Part shown: piece after piece, positions 32,660-41,639 of the stretch | Layout of the letters: each line of letters opens with the position of its first letter | Numbering within the stretch: position 1 is the stretch's first letter | Assembly (NCBI RefSeq): GCF_010122465.1 | Contig: NZ_WLZY01000001.1 | Span: forward strand, 248,001 to 312,000 | Length of the DNA: 64,000 bases | Direction: 5' to 3' | From: Phytoactinopolyspora mesophila | GTDB taxonomy: Bacteria > Actinomycetota > Actinomycetes > Jiangellales > Jiangellaceae | The notes under the pieces: generated by a model | What the model was told of the DNA's origin: nothing | Databases searched by the model: none | What the model saw: only the letters and a program-made list of their open reading frames with translations | Made by a program: the position numbers and the translations under genes

Positions 32660-33730
32660 ATGCGAACCGTAGCCGTGACAAAGATCGGGAACCTTCGCGA
32701 CACCGACGAGGGCAGGCGCGGGCGGATCGGCGTCGTCGACTTCCCTGATCAGCCCCTTGGCGCCGAGGATGTCCGCGTGCGGGTCGCCTACGCCGCGATC
32801 TGCGGATCCGACCCACACCTGGCCGAAGGATTCTTCGGGACCGACGTGCCCATCGGCCTCGGCCACGAGCTCTCGGGCGTGATAGAGGCTCTGGGGGAGG
32901 ATGCCGCGTCCCGCACTGGTCTACGGATCGGTGACCGCGTGGCCGGCAACTTCCTGAAGTTCTGCGGCATCTGCCGCCCCTGCCGAGACGGACGTCAGCA
33001 GTTCTGCGAACGGATCCACGATTACAACCGTCCCGGCATGGCCGAGACCGTCACGTGGCACGCCTCCCAGGTCTATGAGCTGCCCGAGGATGTCTCACTG
33101 CGTAAGGGTTGCCTGCTTGAGCCCACGTCGGTAGCGGTGCGCATCGCGGACAAGACCCGTATCCGTCCTGGCGACACTGTCGCCGTCTGCGGCGGTGGAC
33201 CGATCGGCCAGCTCGCCGCGCAGGTCATGTGCCGGTACGGTGCGACGTCGCTGACGGTGATCGAGCCGGTCGCCGCACGCCGGGAGATGGCCCTGCGGCA
33301 CGGGGCCGACCATGCCATCGACCCGACCGATGAGGACCAGCTGGAACGCGCCCGGGAAGTCACGGGCGGGCGTGGTTTCGACGTCGTCATCGACGCCTCC
33401 GGATCCCCCCGCGCCACCCGCGGCTTACTCGACATCGCCGCCTATGGAGGCACCGTCGTCTACGGCGCCATGTATCCGTCCGACTACGAGCTGCCGCTCA
33501 ACCTATCGGACTACCTCTACCTACGGGAGCTCACGCTCACCGGCGTCTTCGTCTCGCCCTACGCCTTCCCCCGCGCTCTGAACCTGCTGCCCTATCTCTT
33601 CACCGACGAACTCACCACCACCGTCTACCCGCTGGAAGACGCGGCGGACGCCTTCGCCGCACATCTCTCCGGGAATCACCCCAAGGTGCTCATCCGCTGC
33701 AACAACCTCGATGACGTAGGTGCGGCATGA
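32660..33730 (+). CDS. Zinc-dependent medium-chain dehydrogenase (sorbitol/threonine-dehydrogenase-like)
   Basis: The 356-residue MDR protein has a catalytic zinc site (CGSDPHLAEGFFG, GLGHELSG), a structural zinc lobe CGICRPCRDGRQQFC and the NAD fold VAVCGGGPIGQLAAQV. It would oxidise a secondary hydroxyl of a polyol or sugar to a ketone, perhaps making the ketose used by the transketolase. GAGGAG precedes ATG 32660, 12 bp after the transketolase gene. It overlaps the ABC ATPase gene by four bases (ATGA). Confidence 0.9.
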   Translation: MRTVAVTKIGNLRDTDEGRRGRIGVVDFPDQPLGAEDVRVRVAYAAICGSDPHLAEGFFGTDVPIGLGHELSGVIEALGEDAASRTGLRIGDRVAGNFLKFCGICRPCRDGRQQFCERIHDYNRPGMAETVTWHASQVYELPEDVSLRKGCLLEPTSVAVRIADKTRIRPGDTVAVCGGGPIGQLAAQVMCRYGATSLTVIEPVAARREMALRHGADHAIDPTDEDQLERAREVTGGRGFDVVIDASGSPRATRGLLDIAAYGGTVVYGAMYPSDYELPLNLSDYLYLRELTLTGVFVSPYAFPRALNLLPYLFTDELTTTVYPLEDAADAFAAHLSGNHPKVLIRCNNLDDVGAA

Positions 33731-35292
33731 ACGCCTCGCCAGTTCCACAAGCCCCGCTGGACTCTGCGCCGAGCCTGGTGACAGCGACTCAAGCCGATGG
33801 GTCGCCACCAGCGCTCGAGGCGCGCGGCGTCGTGAAACGCTTTGACGGCGTCCTGGCGCTCGACGACGCCCATTTTTCCGTGCGTCCCGGCGAGATCCAC
33901 GCCTTGCTCGGTGAGAACGGCGCGGGCAAGTCCACGCTCATCAAGGTGCTGACCGGGCTGCTGTCTCACGAGGCAGGTGAGATCCGGTGTGAGGGCCGGC
34001 CAGTGGCCTTCACCGGCGTCCGCGACGCGCACCATGCCGGGATCGTGGCGCTCTACCAGGAGCTGTCTGTCATCCCGACGATCAGTGTCGCGGAGAATAT
34101 CCTGCTCGGCGACACGACTCCACGGCGCGGCGGCCTGGTCCAGTGGCGCCGGCTCCATCAGCAGGCCCGCGCACAGCTGGACCGGCTCAACCAGAAGATC
34201 TCGCTGCGTCGCCTCGCGGGAGATCTCTCTCCAGTCCAGCAGACCATGGTCGCCGTCGCCCGGGCGCTGGCGACCGATGCCCGGGTGCTGATCCTCGACG
34301 AACCGACCGCGTCGCTGACAGACGTCGAGATCGAGAGCTTGTTCACGGTTCTGCGGGCGCTGCGCGACGAGGGTGTGGCGATCGTCTACGTCTCGCACCG
34401 CCTCGAGGAGGTCTTCGAGCTGTGCGACCGGCTGACCGTCATGCGCAACGGATCGACGATCACCACCCGCGATGTCGACGACGTCACCGTCGACGAGGTC
34501 ATTGCCACCATGGTCGGCCGCGCACAAGGCCAGTTATACCCGGAACGGGGGACCGCGACCGACGACGTCGTGCTGCGGGTGGAGGGGCTGACAGGTCACC
34601 GGGTCAGCGATGTGTCGTTCCACGCCTCGTCCGGAGAGGTGCTCGGGATCGGCGGGCTGGCCGGATCCGGCCGCAGCGAGTTACTGCGTCTGCTCTCGGG
34701 GGCGCAACGCCGCACGGGAGGCACGGTCTCCGTCTCCGGGCGGGGCCTAGCGCCTCGGGGGAGCGTCGGGCGAGCGCTCGACGCCGGCCTCGCCTTGGTG
34801 CCGGAAGAACGACGCAGCCAGGGCGTGATCCTGGACGCCACGATCCAGGACAACATCGCCGTGGCGAACCTCGCGGAGGTCAGCCGGATCGGGTGGGTGC
34901 TGCAGCACAGGGTCACCGGTCTGGCCCGCACGGCGCTCGACGACCTACAGATCAAGGCGCGCGGTCCGCGCCAGCATGTGAGCCAGCTCTCGGGCGGAAA
35001 CCAGCAGAAGATCGTCCTGGCGAAGATGCTCGCCCGCCGGCCCAAGGTGCTGCTGTTGGACGAGCCTACTCGGGGCATCGACGTGGGTACGAAGGCGGAG
35101 ATCTACCGGCTGATCCGCGAGCTGGCCGCCGGTGGCACCACGGTGGTGGCCGTCAGTTCCGAGCTTCCCGAGCTCATCGGCATGACCGACCGGATCCTCA
35201 TCATGCATGAAGGTCGCCTGTCGGGTGAGGTCCCCGCGGAGGCCGCAGACGAAGAGCTCCTCCTCTCTTACTGTTACGGAAGGGCTGCATGA
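33727..35292 (+). CDS. Sugar ABC transporter ATPase with two ABC domains (RbsA type)
   Basis: The 521-residue protein contains two ABC modules. The first has Walker A GENGAGKST, ILDEPTASLTDVE and SHRLEEVFELCD. The second has a degenerate P-loop GGLAGSGRSELLRL, an intact signature LSGGNQQKIVLAKML and LLDEPTRGIDVGTKAE. This is the standard RbsA/MglA layout, where one chain supplies both nucleotide-binding sites for a CUT2 importer. Coupled by ATGA to the dehydrogenase and followed two bases later by the permease. Substrate is probably the sugar or polyol catabolised by this locus. Confidence 0.94.
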   Translation: MNASPVPQAPLDSAPSLVTATQADGSPPALEARGVVKRFDGVLALDDAHFSVRPGEIHALLGENGAGKSTLIKVLTGLLSHEAGEIRCEGRPVAFTGVRDAHHAGIVALYQELSVIPTISVAENILLGDTTPRRGGLVQWRRLHQQARAQLDRLNQKISLRRLAGDLSPVQQTMVAVARALATDARVLILDEPTASLTDVEIESLFTVLRALRDEGVAIVYVSHRLEEVFELCDRLTVMRNGSTITTRDVDDVTVDEVIATMVGRAQGQLYPERGTATDDVVLRVEGLTGHRVSDVSFHASSGEVLGIGGLAGSGRSELLRLLSGAQRRTGGTVSVSGRGLAPRGSVGRALDAGLALVPEERRSQGVILDATIQDNIAVANLAEVSRIGWVLQHRVTGLARTALDDLQIKARGPRQHVSQLSGGNQQKIVLAKMLARRPKVLLLDEPTRGIDVGTKAEIYRLIRELAAGGTTVVAVSSELPELIGMTDRILIMHEGRLSGEVPAEAADEELLLSYCYGRAA

Positions 35293-35293
35293 G

Positions 35294-36292
35294 ATGGCCA
35301 AGACCGATACTCCACAAGCTGTCCCGGTATCGACCGACCGCGCCACGGCCGACCGCACCTCGATCGGCCAGCTCTTCTGGCAGGGTGGGACCGTCCTCGC
35401 GCTTGTCGCACTCATCGCCTTCTTCGGTGTGATGCGCCCTGACGCGTTCCTCACCTTCGCGAATCTGCGCAACCTCCTGCTGCAGATCGCCATCTTGACG
35501 ATCATCGCGGTGGCGCAGACGGTCGTCATGGTGGTGGGGAACTTCGACCTCTCGGTGGGGACGAACGCAACGCTGTCCGGAGCCACGGCGGCCGCGTTGA
35601 TGGTCGGTGGAACCTCGATGCCGGTGGCGATCGCGATCGGCCTGCTGGTCGGGACGCTAGTCGGTGTCGCGAACGGGATACTCGTCGCCTTTGCCGGGCT
35701 GTCGGCGCTGGTCGCGACCCTGGCATCGATGACAACGATCGGCGGGCTGGCATTCCTGGTGACTGACGGGACCACGCTCTACGGCATGCCGGAGGCGTTC
35801 GGCTGGTTCGGCCAGAGCCGTCACCTGGGCATCCCGATGCCGGTCATCTTCGCAGCGGTCATCGCACTGGTGATCTGGCTGGTGCTGCGGTTTTCCACAA
35901 CCGGCCGCCGCTGGTACGCCGTAGGTGGCAGTGCCGAGGTGGCACGGCTGTCCGGAATCAACGTGCGGTGGATGCGGTTCTTCGCCTTCACCGTGGCCGG
36001 TTCGGTGGCGGCGCTCGGCGGGATCATCCTGGTCTCCCGGCTGGGCAGCGCCAGCGCCACCAGCGCTAACAACTACATGATGCTCGCCGTCGCCGCAGCG
36101 CTTCTGGGCATGACTGTGCTGAAGTCCGGGCAGGCGAATATCGGGGGGACGCTCGTCGGCGTCGCCATCATCGGGGTGATGAGCAACGGGCTCAACATCA
36201 TCGGCGTCAACACGTACTACCAGCAGGTGCTCACGGGCCTCATCATCGTGGCTGCCGTGCTGCTCTCAGCGTTGAAGACATGCAGCAGGTAG
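35294..36292 (+). CDS. Sugar ABC transporter permease (RbsC type)
   Basis: The 332-residue CUT2 permease has about eight to ten hydrophobic segments. The conserved stretch AQTVVMVVGNFDLSVGTNATLSGATAA corresponds to the 'GIDLSVG' motif, here N-F-D-L-S-V-G. Near the C-terminus ALLGMTVLKSGQANIGGTLVGVAIIGVMSNGLNI is typical. ATG 35294 comes just after the ATPase stop. It forms the channel with the RbsA-type ATPase and the binding protein encoded next. Confidence 0.92.
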   Translation: MAKTDTPQAVPVSTDRATADRTSIGQLFWQGGTVLALVALIAFFGVMRPDAFLTFANLRNLLLQIAILTIIAVAQTVVMVVGNFDLSVGTNATLSGATAAALMVGGTSMPVAIAIGLLVGTLVGVANGILVAFAGLSALVATLASMTTIGGLAFLVTDGTTLYGMPEAFGWFGQSRHLGIPMPVIFAAVIALVIWLVLRFSTTGRRWYAVGGSAEVARLSGINVRWMRFFAFTVAGSVAALGGIILVSRLGSASATSANNYMMLAVAAALLGMTVLKSGQANIGGTLVGVAIIGVMSNGLNIIGVNTYYQQVLTGLIIVAAVLLSALKTCSR

Positions 36293-36366
36293 CTGGATAC
36301 ACACCACTGCTCTTACGTCGGAAAGCACCCGTGTCGACGGGTCGCGTCACTCAACGAGGAGTCACC

Positions 36367-37332
36367 ATGCGTCAACGACGAACACTGGCAGTCACCTCCA
36401 TCACAGCCTTCGCCATGGCAACCATGCTCAGCGCATGCACCGCTGGCGACGACGACACTTTTCGGGTCGCCGCGTTCACCGCCGGCTACGGAACTCCGGT
36501 CGGCAAGTACACGCTCGACGCTTTCGTGGAACGTGGCGAGGAACTCGGCTGGGACGTCACCCTGCATACGTCCGACTTCGACTACGACGTCATCAACACC
36601 GATGTCGTCAGCTCGATCACTCAGGGCACGGACGCGGTTCTGGCCGGCTTCCCGGATCCTCGGCAGATCGCTCCGCTGGTCAACGCGGCAGAGGAAGCCG
36701 ACGTGCCGATTTTCTCCATCGACGGCGGCGTGGAGCCGAACGACGACTTCGTCGTCGACGTGACCACGAGCCAGCAGCAGATCGCCGAGCTCACCGTCGG
36801 AGCGCTCGAGGAGGCGATGGGCGGCCTCGAAGGCAAGGAAGTCATGATCATCGGGCACGACCCGCACGTGGGGATCATGACCCGCAGCGGCATCGCCTAT
36901 GACCTGCTCACCGAGGCAGGCGCCACCGTGACCCCGGACGAGGTCCGGCAGGTACTCAACCCCGGCACCTCCCAGGAGGAGGCGCTGCAGTTCGTCACCG
37001 ACTACCTCCAGGCGAACCCCGCCGGACTGGACGGCATCTGGAACGGCTGGGACCACGCCGCCGTAGGCGCGGCGCAGGCGGCCACCGAGGCGGGGCGGGA
37101 GGACGTCGTCGTCACCGGCGTCGACGCCGTCGGCATCGCCCTGAACGAGATCGAGAAAGATGGCCCGTTCCACGCGACCGTGGTGCAGGACTGGCCGGGC
37201 ATCCTCGACATCGTCATCGGACAACTGGAGCACTACGCGGACACCAGTGAACTGCCGGAGGAGAACTTCATCGAATCCGACGTCACCCTCGTCACCATCG
37301 ACAACGTCGCCGACATCGAGCCCACGGGCTGA
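36367..37332 (+). CDS. Sugar-binding lipoprotein (RbsB type)
   Basis: The 321-residue protein has a lipoprotein signal ending LSAC (Cys20) and a family PBP type 1 fold: GTPVGKYTLDAFVERGEELG, ITQGTDAVLAGFPDPRQIAPLVNAAEEADVPIFSIDGG, EVMIIGHDPHVGIMTRSG and DGIWNGWDHAAVGAAQAA. It captures the sugar outside the membrane for the RbsA/RbsC-type transporter. GAGGAG precedes ATG 36367. The order ATPase-permease-binding protein is common for CUT2 operons. Confidence 0.92.
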   Translation: MRQRRTLAVTSITAFAMATMLSACTAGDDDTFRVAAFTAGYGTPVGKYTLDAFVERGEELGWDVTLHTSDFDYDVINTDVVSSITQGTDAVLAGFPDPRQIAPLVNAAEEADVPIFSIDGGVEPNDDFVVDVTTSQQQIAELTVGALEEAMGGLEGKEVMIIGHDPHVGIMTRSGIAYDLLTEAGATVTPDEVRQVLNPGTSQEEALQFVTDYLQANPAGLDGIWNGWDHAAVGAAQAATEAGREDVVVTGVDAVGIALNEIEKDGPFHATVVQDWPGILDIVIGQLEHYADTSELPEENFIESDVTLVTIDNVADIEPTG

Positions 37333-37347
37333 GAAGGAGTCATACAC

Positions 37348-38124
37348 ATGCGTCTGGAAGGCAAGGTCGCACTCGTCACCGGCGGAGCCAGCGGCATCGG
37401 CGAGGCCACCCTACACAAGCTGGCGCGCGAGGGCGCGCAGGTCGTCGTGGCGGACATCAACGACGACGACGCCCGCAGAGTGGCGGCCGAGATCGAGGAC
37501 GTGGGCGGGTCCGCTACGGCCGTCAAGGTGGACGTCGCGGTCTACGAGCAGGTCGAGGCAGCCGTCCAGCACGCTGTGGAAACGTTCGGCAAGCTCGACG
37601 TCATCTTCAACAACGCCGGTATCGCCGGTGGCAAGCCACTGCTGGAGCACGATCCGTCAGTGGACTACGAGCCGATGATCGCGGTGGATCAAACCGGGGT
37701 GTATTACGGCATCCTGGCCGCGGGGCGCCAATTCGTGCGGCAGGGCACTCCCGGCGTCATTATCAGCACATCGTCGATCTACGGGGAGCAGGCGGCTGAG
37801 CTGGCATTCACGTACAGCGCGGCGAAGGCGGCTGTCATTTCCTTCACCCGGTCGGCCGCCTACGAGCTGGCCGGGCACGGGATCCGGTGTGTGGCCATCA
37901 CTCCGGGCCGCGTTGGTACGCCGATCATCCAGCAGTTCGACGATGATCTGAAGGCCACGTTCGCGGCCGAGCAACTGCGGGACAGGCTGACCGAGCCGGA
38001 CGAGATCGCTAACGTTGTGGCTTTCCTCGCCTCGGACGAGGCGAACGTCATCAACGGCACGGTTGTGCACGTGGACGACGGCTACTCGGTGTTCAAACAG
38101 CGACTCGACCTCCCGGTCTTCTGA
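37348..38124 (+). CDS. Short-chain dehydrogenase/reductase
   Basis: The 258-residue classical SDR has the NAD-binding TGGASGIGEATLHKL, acidic VVADINDDDARR (Asp selects NAD over NADP), NNAGIAGG, catalytic Ser in IISTSSIYGEQ and Tyr-x3-Lys in YSAAKAAVISF. The C-terminus has the GTVVHVDDGYSVF motif. It would interconvert a hydroxyl and a ketone on a pathway sugar. GAAGGAG lies before ATG 37348, 15 bp after the binding-protein gene. Confidence 0.92.
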   Translation: MRLEGKVALVTGGASGIGEATLHKLAREGAQVVVADINDDDARRVAAEIEDVGGSATAVKVDVAVYEQVEAAVQHAVETFGKLDVIFNNAGIAGGKPLLEHDPSVDYEPMIAVDQTGVYYGILAAGRQFVRQGTPGVIISTSSIYGEQAAELAFTYSAAKAAVISFTRSAAYELAGHGIRCVAITPGRVGTPIIQQFDDDLKATFAAEQLRDRLTEPDEIANVVAFLASDEANVINGTVVHVDDGYSVFKQRLDLPVF

Positions 38125-38146
38125 ATCGGCGGGAGAGAAGAAGACG

Positions 38147-39010
38147 ATGAGCACAGCGAAGCTTGACCTGGGCTGCCACCTGAACGTGCTGGTGGCAGGC
38201 CTGGACGATCCGGGGTTACCGGCCGCACTGGATGTCCTGGCCGATGCCGGGTACAGCCGTGTAGTCCTGCCGCCGGTGGATCCCGACGCGCTCGACGCCG
38301 AGAAGCTGGGCGCCATGTTCGCCACGCGAGAGCTCACACCCGTGGCGATCGCCGGGCAGTCTCCGGATGCCGACGTCTCCTCGTTGGACCCCACAGTCCG
38401 TGCGGCCGGTTCTGCGGCATTGCGGCGAATGGTCCGCTTCACCGCCGAGCTCGGGTCGGACCAGCTCAACGGCGTGCCCTATGGCCTCTTCGGCCGGCCC
38501 GGTGGGCCGTTTCCTCGGCCGTCCCTGGAGCAGTCCGCCCAGTTGGTGGGCCACATCGCCGACGAAGCACACGAGATCGGCATCACGATGACCTTCGAAG
38601 TCCTCAATCGCTACGAGACAGCGGCCATTAACACCGCCGCACAAGCCTTGGAGTACATCCGTATGAGCGGTTCGGAGCATCTGCGCATCCATCTCGACAC
38701 CTTCCATATGGCCGTCGAGGAGGCCGATATGGCCGCTGCCATCCGCCTGGCGGCACCCAGACTCGGCTACCTCGAGCTCGGCCAGTCCGGCCGTGGCCCG
38801 CTGACGACCGGCGTGGTCAATATTCCGCGCATCGTCACCACCGCGCTCGAGGCGGGCTACACCGGTCCGTTCGGCGTGGAGGCGTTCACGCGGGATGTGC
38901 TCACCTCCGAGGCCAGCTCGGCTCTGGCCATCTGGCGTTCGCCCTATACCGACGGTGCTGCTCTCGTCGCCGATGCCGCCAGGAAGATCAACGGCGTAGT
39001 CGGAGGCTGA
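38147..39010 (+). CDS. Sugar phosphate isomerase/epimerase family (xylose-isomerase-like TIM barrel)
   Basis: The 287-residue AP-endonuclease-2-like TIM barrel has metal-ligand regions typical of ketose 3-epimerases: ITMTFEVLNRYETAAINT (Glu), HLRIHLDTFHMAVEEADM (Asp and His), LGYLELGQSGRGPL (His position replaced by Gln, usually H in 'HxxENDRG') and FGVEAFTRDV (second Glu). It probably isomerises or epimerises a keto-sugar before transketolase cleavage. Ribosome site GAGAAGAAG; last gene of the catabolic operon. Confidence 0.85.
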   Translation: MSTAKLDLGCHLNVLVAGLDDPGLPAALDVLADAGYSRVVLPPVDPDALDAEKLGAMFATRELTPVAIAGQSPDADVSSLDPTVRAAGSAALRRMVRFTAELGSDQLNGVPYGLFGRPGGPFPRPSLEQSAQLVGHIADEAHEIGITMTFEVLNRYETAAINTAAQALEYIRMSGSEHLRIHLDTFHMAVEEADMAAAIRLAAPRLGYLELGQSGRGPLTTGVVNIPRIVTTALEAGYTGPFGVEAFTRDVLTSEASSALAIWRSPYTDGAALVADAARKINGVVGG

Positions 39011-39160
39011 TGCCAGGGCGGCGTGGCACGTGCGTTGCGCTAGGACAATCCGGCAATTCGCGGGTCGAATCTCTACGAATCGCTCGACGGGTCACAAACA
39101 TCGCGACTAGCCTCAAATGCATCCATAACAGAGAGTTACGGATAGTCACGGGGAGAGACT

Positions 39161-40336
39161 ATGTCTGCAGAGCACCAATCGGCCAGTGAGTTACGCCCTT
39201 ACCTCACCCGTAGGTCGGTCCTACGACTTGCCCTCGGCGCACCCGTCGCGGCTGGACTGATCACGTTGCCATCCACAGTCCAAGCGAGTCCGGCCGGGGC
39301 GAGAATCGAGCGAATTGCCGTCGGCCGCGGCAAGCTGCGTGCAGTGGGGCGAGCGGAGCACCTGCGCGATCTCGGCAGCACGGACAGCCCGGCGCGCCGT
39401 TCCGCGGCGGTCGACATCTACGCAACCAAGCAATTCCGCACCGAGTCCTTCTCCGGGGCTGCCCTGACATGGGCCGGCGACGCGCCATCGACAGCCACCC
39501 TTTTGTTGCGCACCCGTAACCGAGGCGGCGGATGGTCGGAGTGGACGACTCTTCACGACGACGGACACGGCCCGGACCCGAACTCGCCCGAGGCCTCGCA
39601 TGCCCGTCGTGGCACCGACTTCGTCATCGCCGGCCGCTCCGACGCGGTCGAGGTCCGGATCGAAGTGCCCGCGGGCGCGATACCCGAAGACCTCAGCATC
39701 GAACTGATCGACCCCGGGCATTCGGAGGCCGACGCCGCCGCGGAAGCGATGAGCGCCGGAGGTGTGGAGACTGCCGCAGCCCGCCCCACGATCCGGTCGA
39801 GGGCCAACTGGGGCGCCGACGAGTCCATTCGCGGCAGCGCCACATACGGCCAGGTGCGCGGTGCGTTCGTTCACCACACGGCGGGGAGGAACGGCTACAG
39901 CCAGTCGGAGGTGCCGGGCATCATCCGCTCGATCTACACCTACCACGTCAATGGGCGCGGCTGGAAAGACATCGGCTACAACTTCCTCATCGACCGGTTC
40001 GGCCGCATCTGGGAAGGCCGGCACGGTGGGGTCACCCGTGCGGTGATCGGCGCGCACACGGCCGGTTACAACTCATATGCCTTCGGCACGGCCCTCCTCG
40101 GCAGCTACGGCGGCACCAATCCATCCAACGCAGCGCTCAACGCTTTCGCCGACGTCATCGCGTGGAAGTTCTCCGTGCACAACGTCGATCCGCGAAGAGT
40201 CTCCTACCCGCCGAGCCTCACGCAACAGCCCGCGATCGCCGGCCACCGTGATGCCAGCGCCACCGAATGCCCAGGAGCCCGGCTCTACGGCAACCTCAGC
40301 ACCATCCGCGGCCGGGTCGCGAACCGGCTGGGCTGA
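39161..40336 (+). CDS. Tat-exported peptidoglycan-recognition-type amidase
   Basis: The 391-residue protein has a Tat signal (LTRRSVLRLALGAPVAAG) and a ~150-residue N-terminal beta region as in actinobacterial N-acetylmuramoyl-L-alanine amidases. A PGRP/amidase_2 domain follows: SRANWGADESIRG, GAFVHHTAGRNGYSQSEV (zinc His), DIGYNFLIDRFGRIWEGRHGG, HTAGYNSYAFGTALLGSYGG and AGHRDASATECPGARLYGNL (second His; Cys in place of the third ligand, as in PGRPs). It cleaves the lactyl-peptide bond of peptidoglycan outside the cell. The 150 bp upstream hold no other gene. Stand-alone. Confidence 0.93.
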   Translation: MSAEHQSASELRPYLTRRSVLRLALGAPVAAGLITLPSTVQASPAGARIERIAVGRGKLRAVGRAEHLRDLGSTDSPARRSAAVDIYATKQFRTESFSGAALTWAGDAPSTATLLLRTRNRGGGWSEWTTLHDDGHGPDPNSPEASHARRGTDFVIAGRSDAVEVRIEVPAGAIPEDLSIELIDPGHSEADAAAEAMSAGGVETAAARPTIRSRANWGADESIRGSATYGQVRGAFVHHTAGRNGYSQSEVPGIIRSIYTYHVNGRGWKDIGYNFLIDRFGRIWEGRHGGVTRAVIGAHTAGYNSYAFGTALLGSYGGTNPSNAALNAFADVIAWKFSVHNVDPRRVSYPPSLTQQPAIAGHRDASATECPGARLYGNLSTIRGRVANRLG

Positions 40337-40495
40337 CGCGGCAGATGAACCGAACCCGGGTGATGTGCTCGGGGAGCGTCTGTGCCCCATCCTGTCAAGG
40401 TGCGGGCGAGGTTCGTGATGAGGTCTCGCTCTGTTGGCGCCAGGTCAAAAGCCACGACGGCCTAGCGCCACGGTGTGTTGCCCTTGTGCCGAGGG

Positions 40496-40516
40496 GAGGT
40501 CAATACCGCCTGGTTG
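40496..40516 (-). repeat. Relic of the REP-like arm
   Basis: On the minus strand CAACCAGGCGGTATTGACCT matches the right arm of the 13397-13468 hairpin at most positions of its CTGGCGGTATCAAAGTCG core. Only one arm is present. It lies just 3' of a TetR gene. The surrounding ~200 bp (40337-40536) show no gene. Confidence 0.4.
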
Positions 40517-40536
40517 AAGCGGAGGGCGCCCGCGAA

Positions 40537-41124
40537 TCAAGTCTTGCCGGAGTTCAGGAGTCTCATGGTGAAGCTGGCCAGTTGTGCCCGCATCGTCTCG
40601 CGCGGCACGCGCTCATGACTGACCAGGCGTTCGACGAGGTCGGCTCGGATGGCGGCGAGCAGGGCGTGGGCGGTGAAGTTGTTGTCGACGAGACCGGGGA
40701 TCTGATCCAGCATGGCCTGTAGGAGGCTGTGCCACCGGTCGTAGTGGTCTGCCTGGTAAGGGCTACTGCTCTCGGTCTCTTCCAGGGCCAGCGCGAGGTG
40801 GCGGTTGTCGAGCTTGAAGCACAGCAGGGCATCGAGCACGGCAGGTACGCGTTCGAGAGGCGCCGTGGCGGGGCCCAACGGTGGCGGGCCGGCTTTGACG
40901 GCGTTCTCGACCGGTTCGAGCCGCGCCCCGTACAACGCGCGGACCAGCCCGGTGCGGTCACCGAAGGCGCGGAAGAGCGTTCCTTTGCCGACACCGGCTG
41001 TTGCCGCGATATCTGCCATGGTGACGTCCTCGTGATTGTCGCAGCGAGACAACAGGGTGTCGGCGGCGGCAAGCACGGCCGCCCGGTTACGTGCCGCGTC
41101 CTTGCGGGGCTTGCGCTCGGCCAC
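40537..41124 (-). CDS. TetR-family repressor of the adjacent SnoaL/NmrA cassette
   Basis: The 195-residue protein has a TetR helix-turn-helix (ARNRAAVLAAADTLLSRCDNHEDVTMADIAATAGVGKGTLFRAFGDRTGLVRALYG) and an all-helical ligand domain. GTG 41124 follows GGGAGGGAA. It is divergent from the SnoaL-like and NmrA-like genes. Two identical-core palindromes lie in the shared promoter, so it likely represses both directions until an unknown ligand binds. Confidence 0.88.
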   Translation of the reverse strand: MAERKPRKDAARNRAAVLAAADTLLSRCDNHEDVTMADIAATAGVGKGTLFRAFGDRTGLVRALYGARLEPVENAVKAGPPPLGPATAPLERVPAVLDALLCFKLDNRHLALALEETESSSPYQADHYDRWHSLLQAMLDQIPGLVDNNFTAHALLAAIRADLVERLVSHERVPRETMRAQLASFTMRLLNSGKT

Positions 41125-41144
41125 TCGTTCCCTCCCTTGCAAAA

Positions 41145-41185
41145 CGGACCAGGGGTCCGTATTGTTGAAGCGGACCACGAGTCCG
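41145..41185. promoter_or_regulatory. Paired TetR operators
   Basis: CGGACCAGGGGTCCG (41145-41159) and CGGACCACGAGTCCG (41171-41185) share the arms CGGAC/GTCCG. Their centres are 26 bp apart. They lie between the TetR gene and the divergent SnoaL-like gene. Confidence 0.8.
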
Positions 41186-41213
41186 TATTCTACGCCACGG
41201 AGGACGACTGCAC

Positions 41214-41639
41214 ATGCCTGCGCATGCCACACCGGCGGACCTGTACCGCCACAGTCTGCGACTGTTGCTTGACAAGAACATCCCCGCATGGGTCGGCCTG
41301 TGGGCCGAGGACGGGATCATAGAGTTTCCCTTCGCCCCCAAAGGCTGGCCGACGCGGCTGGAAGGCAAGGAAGCCATCGCCGCGTACATGCGCCATTATC
41401 CCGACCACATCGACCTGCACGATTTCCCGGAGGTGCAGATCCATGACACCACAGCGCCGGACAGGATCGTGGTCGAGCTGCGCGGCGTGGGTCGGCTGGT
41501 GGAGACCGGCGGTCCCTTCGACATGCGCTATATCGCCGTGGTGACGGTCCACGACGGGCTCATCACCTCCTACCGCGATTACTGGAACCCGACGATCCTC
41601 CAGGAACCCGGCACTGACTTCGCGAGGAGCGCCCGATGA
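41214..41639 (+). CDS. SnoaL/NTF2-like protein
   Basis: The 141-residue protein has the cone-shaped NTF2-like fold pattern: DLYRHSLRLLLDKNIPAWVGLWAEDGIIEFPFAP, a substrate-pocket region around EGKEAIAAYMRHYP, and C-terminal strands IVVELRGVGRL, MRYIAVVTVHDGLITSYRDYWNP. Members act as isomerases, hydrolases or small ligand binders; activity is unknown. GGAGGACGACTGCAC precedes ATG 41214. It overlaps the next gene by four bases. Confidence 0.85.
   Translation: MPAHATPADLYRHSLRLLLDKNIPAWVGLWAEDGIIEFPFAPKGWPTRLEGKEAIAAYMRHYPDHIDLHDFPEVQIHDTTAPDRIVVELRGVGRLVETGGPFDMRYIAVVTVHDGLITSYRDYWNPTILQEPGTDFARSAR

Noticed and set aside
39161-40336. Phage endolysin
   Set aside because: Tat signal, actinobacterial N-terminal domain and absence of phage genes nearby favour a chromosomal PGRP amidase.
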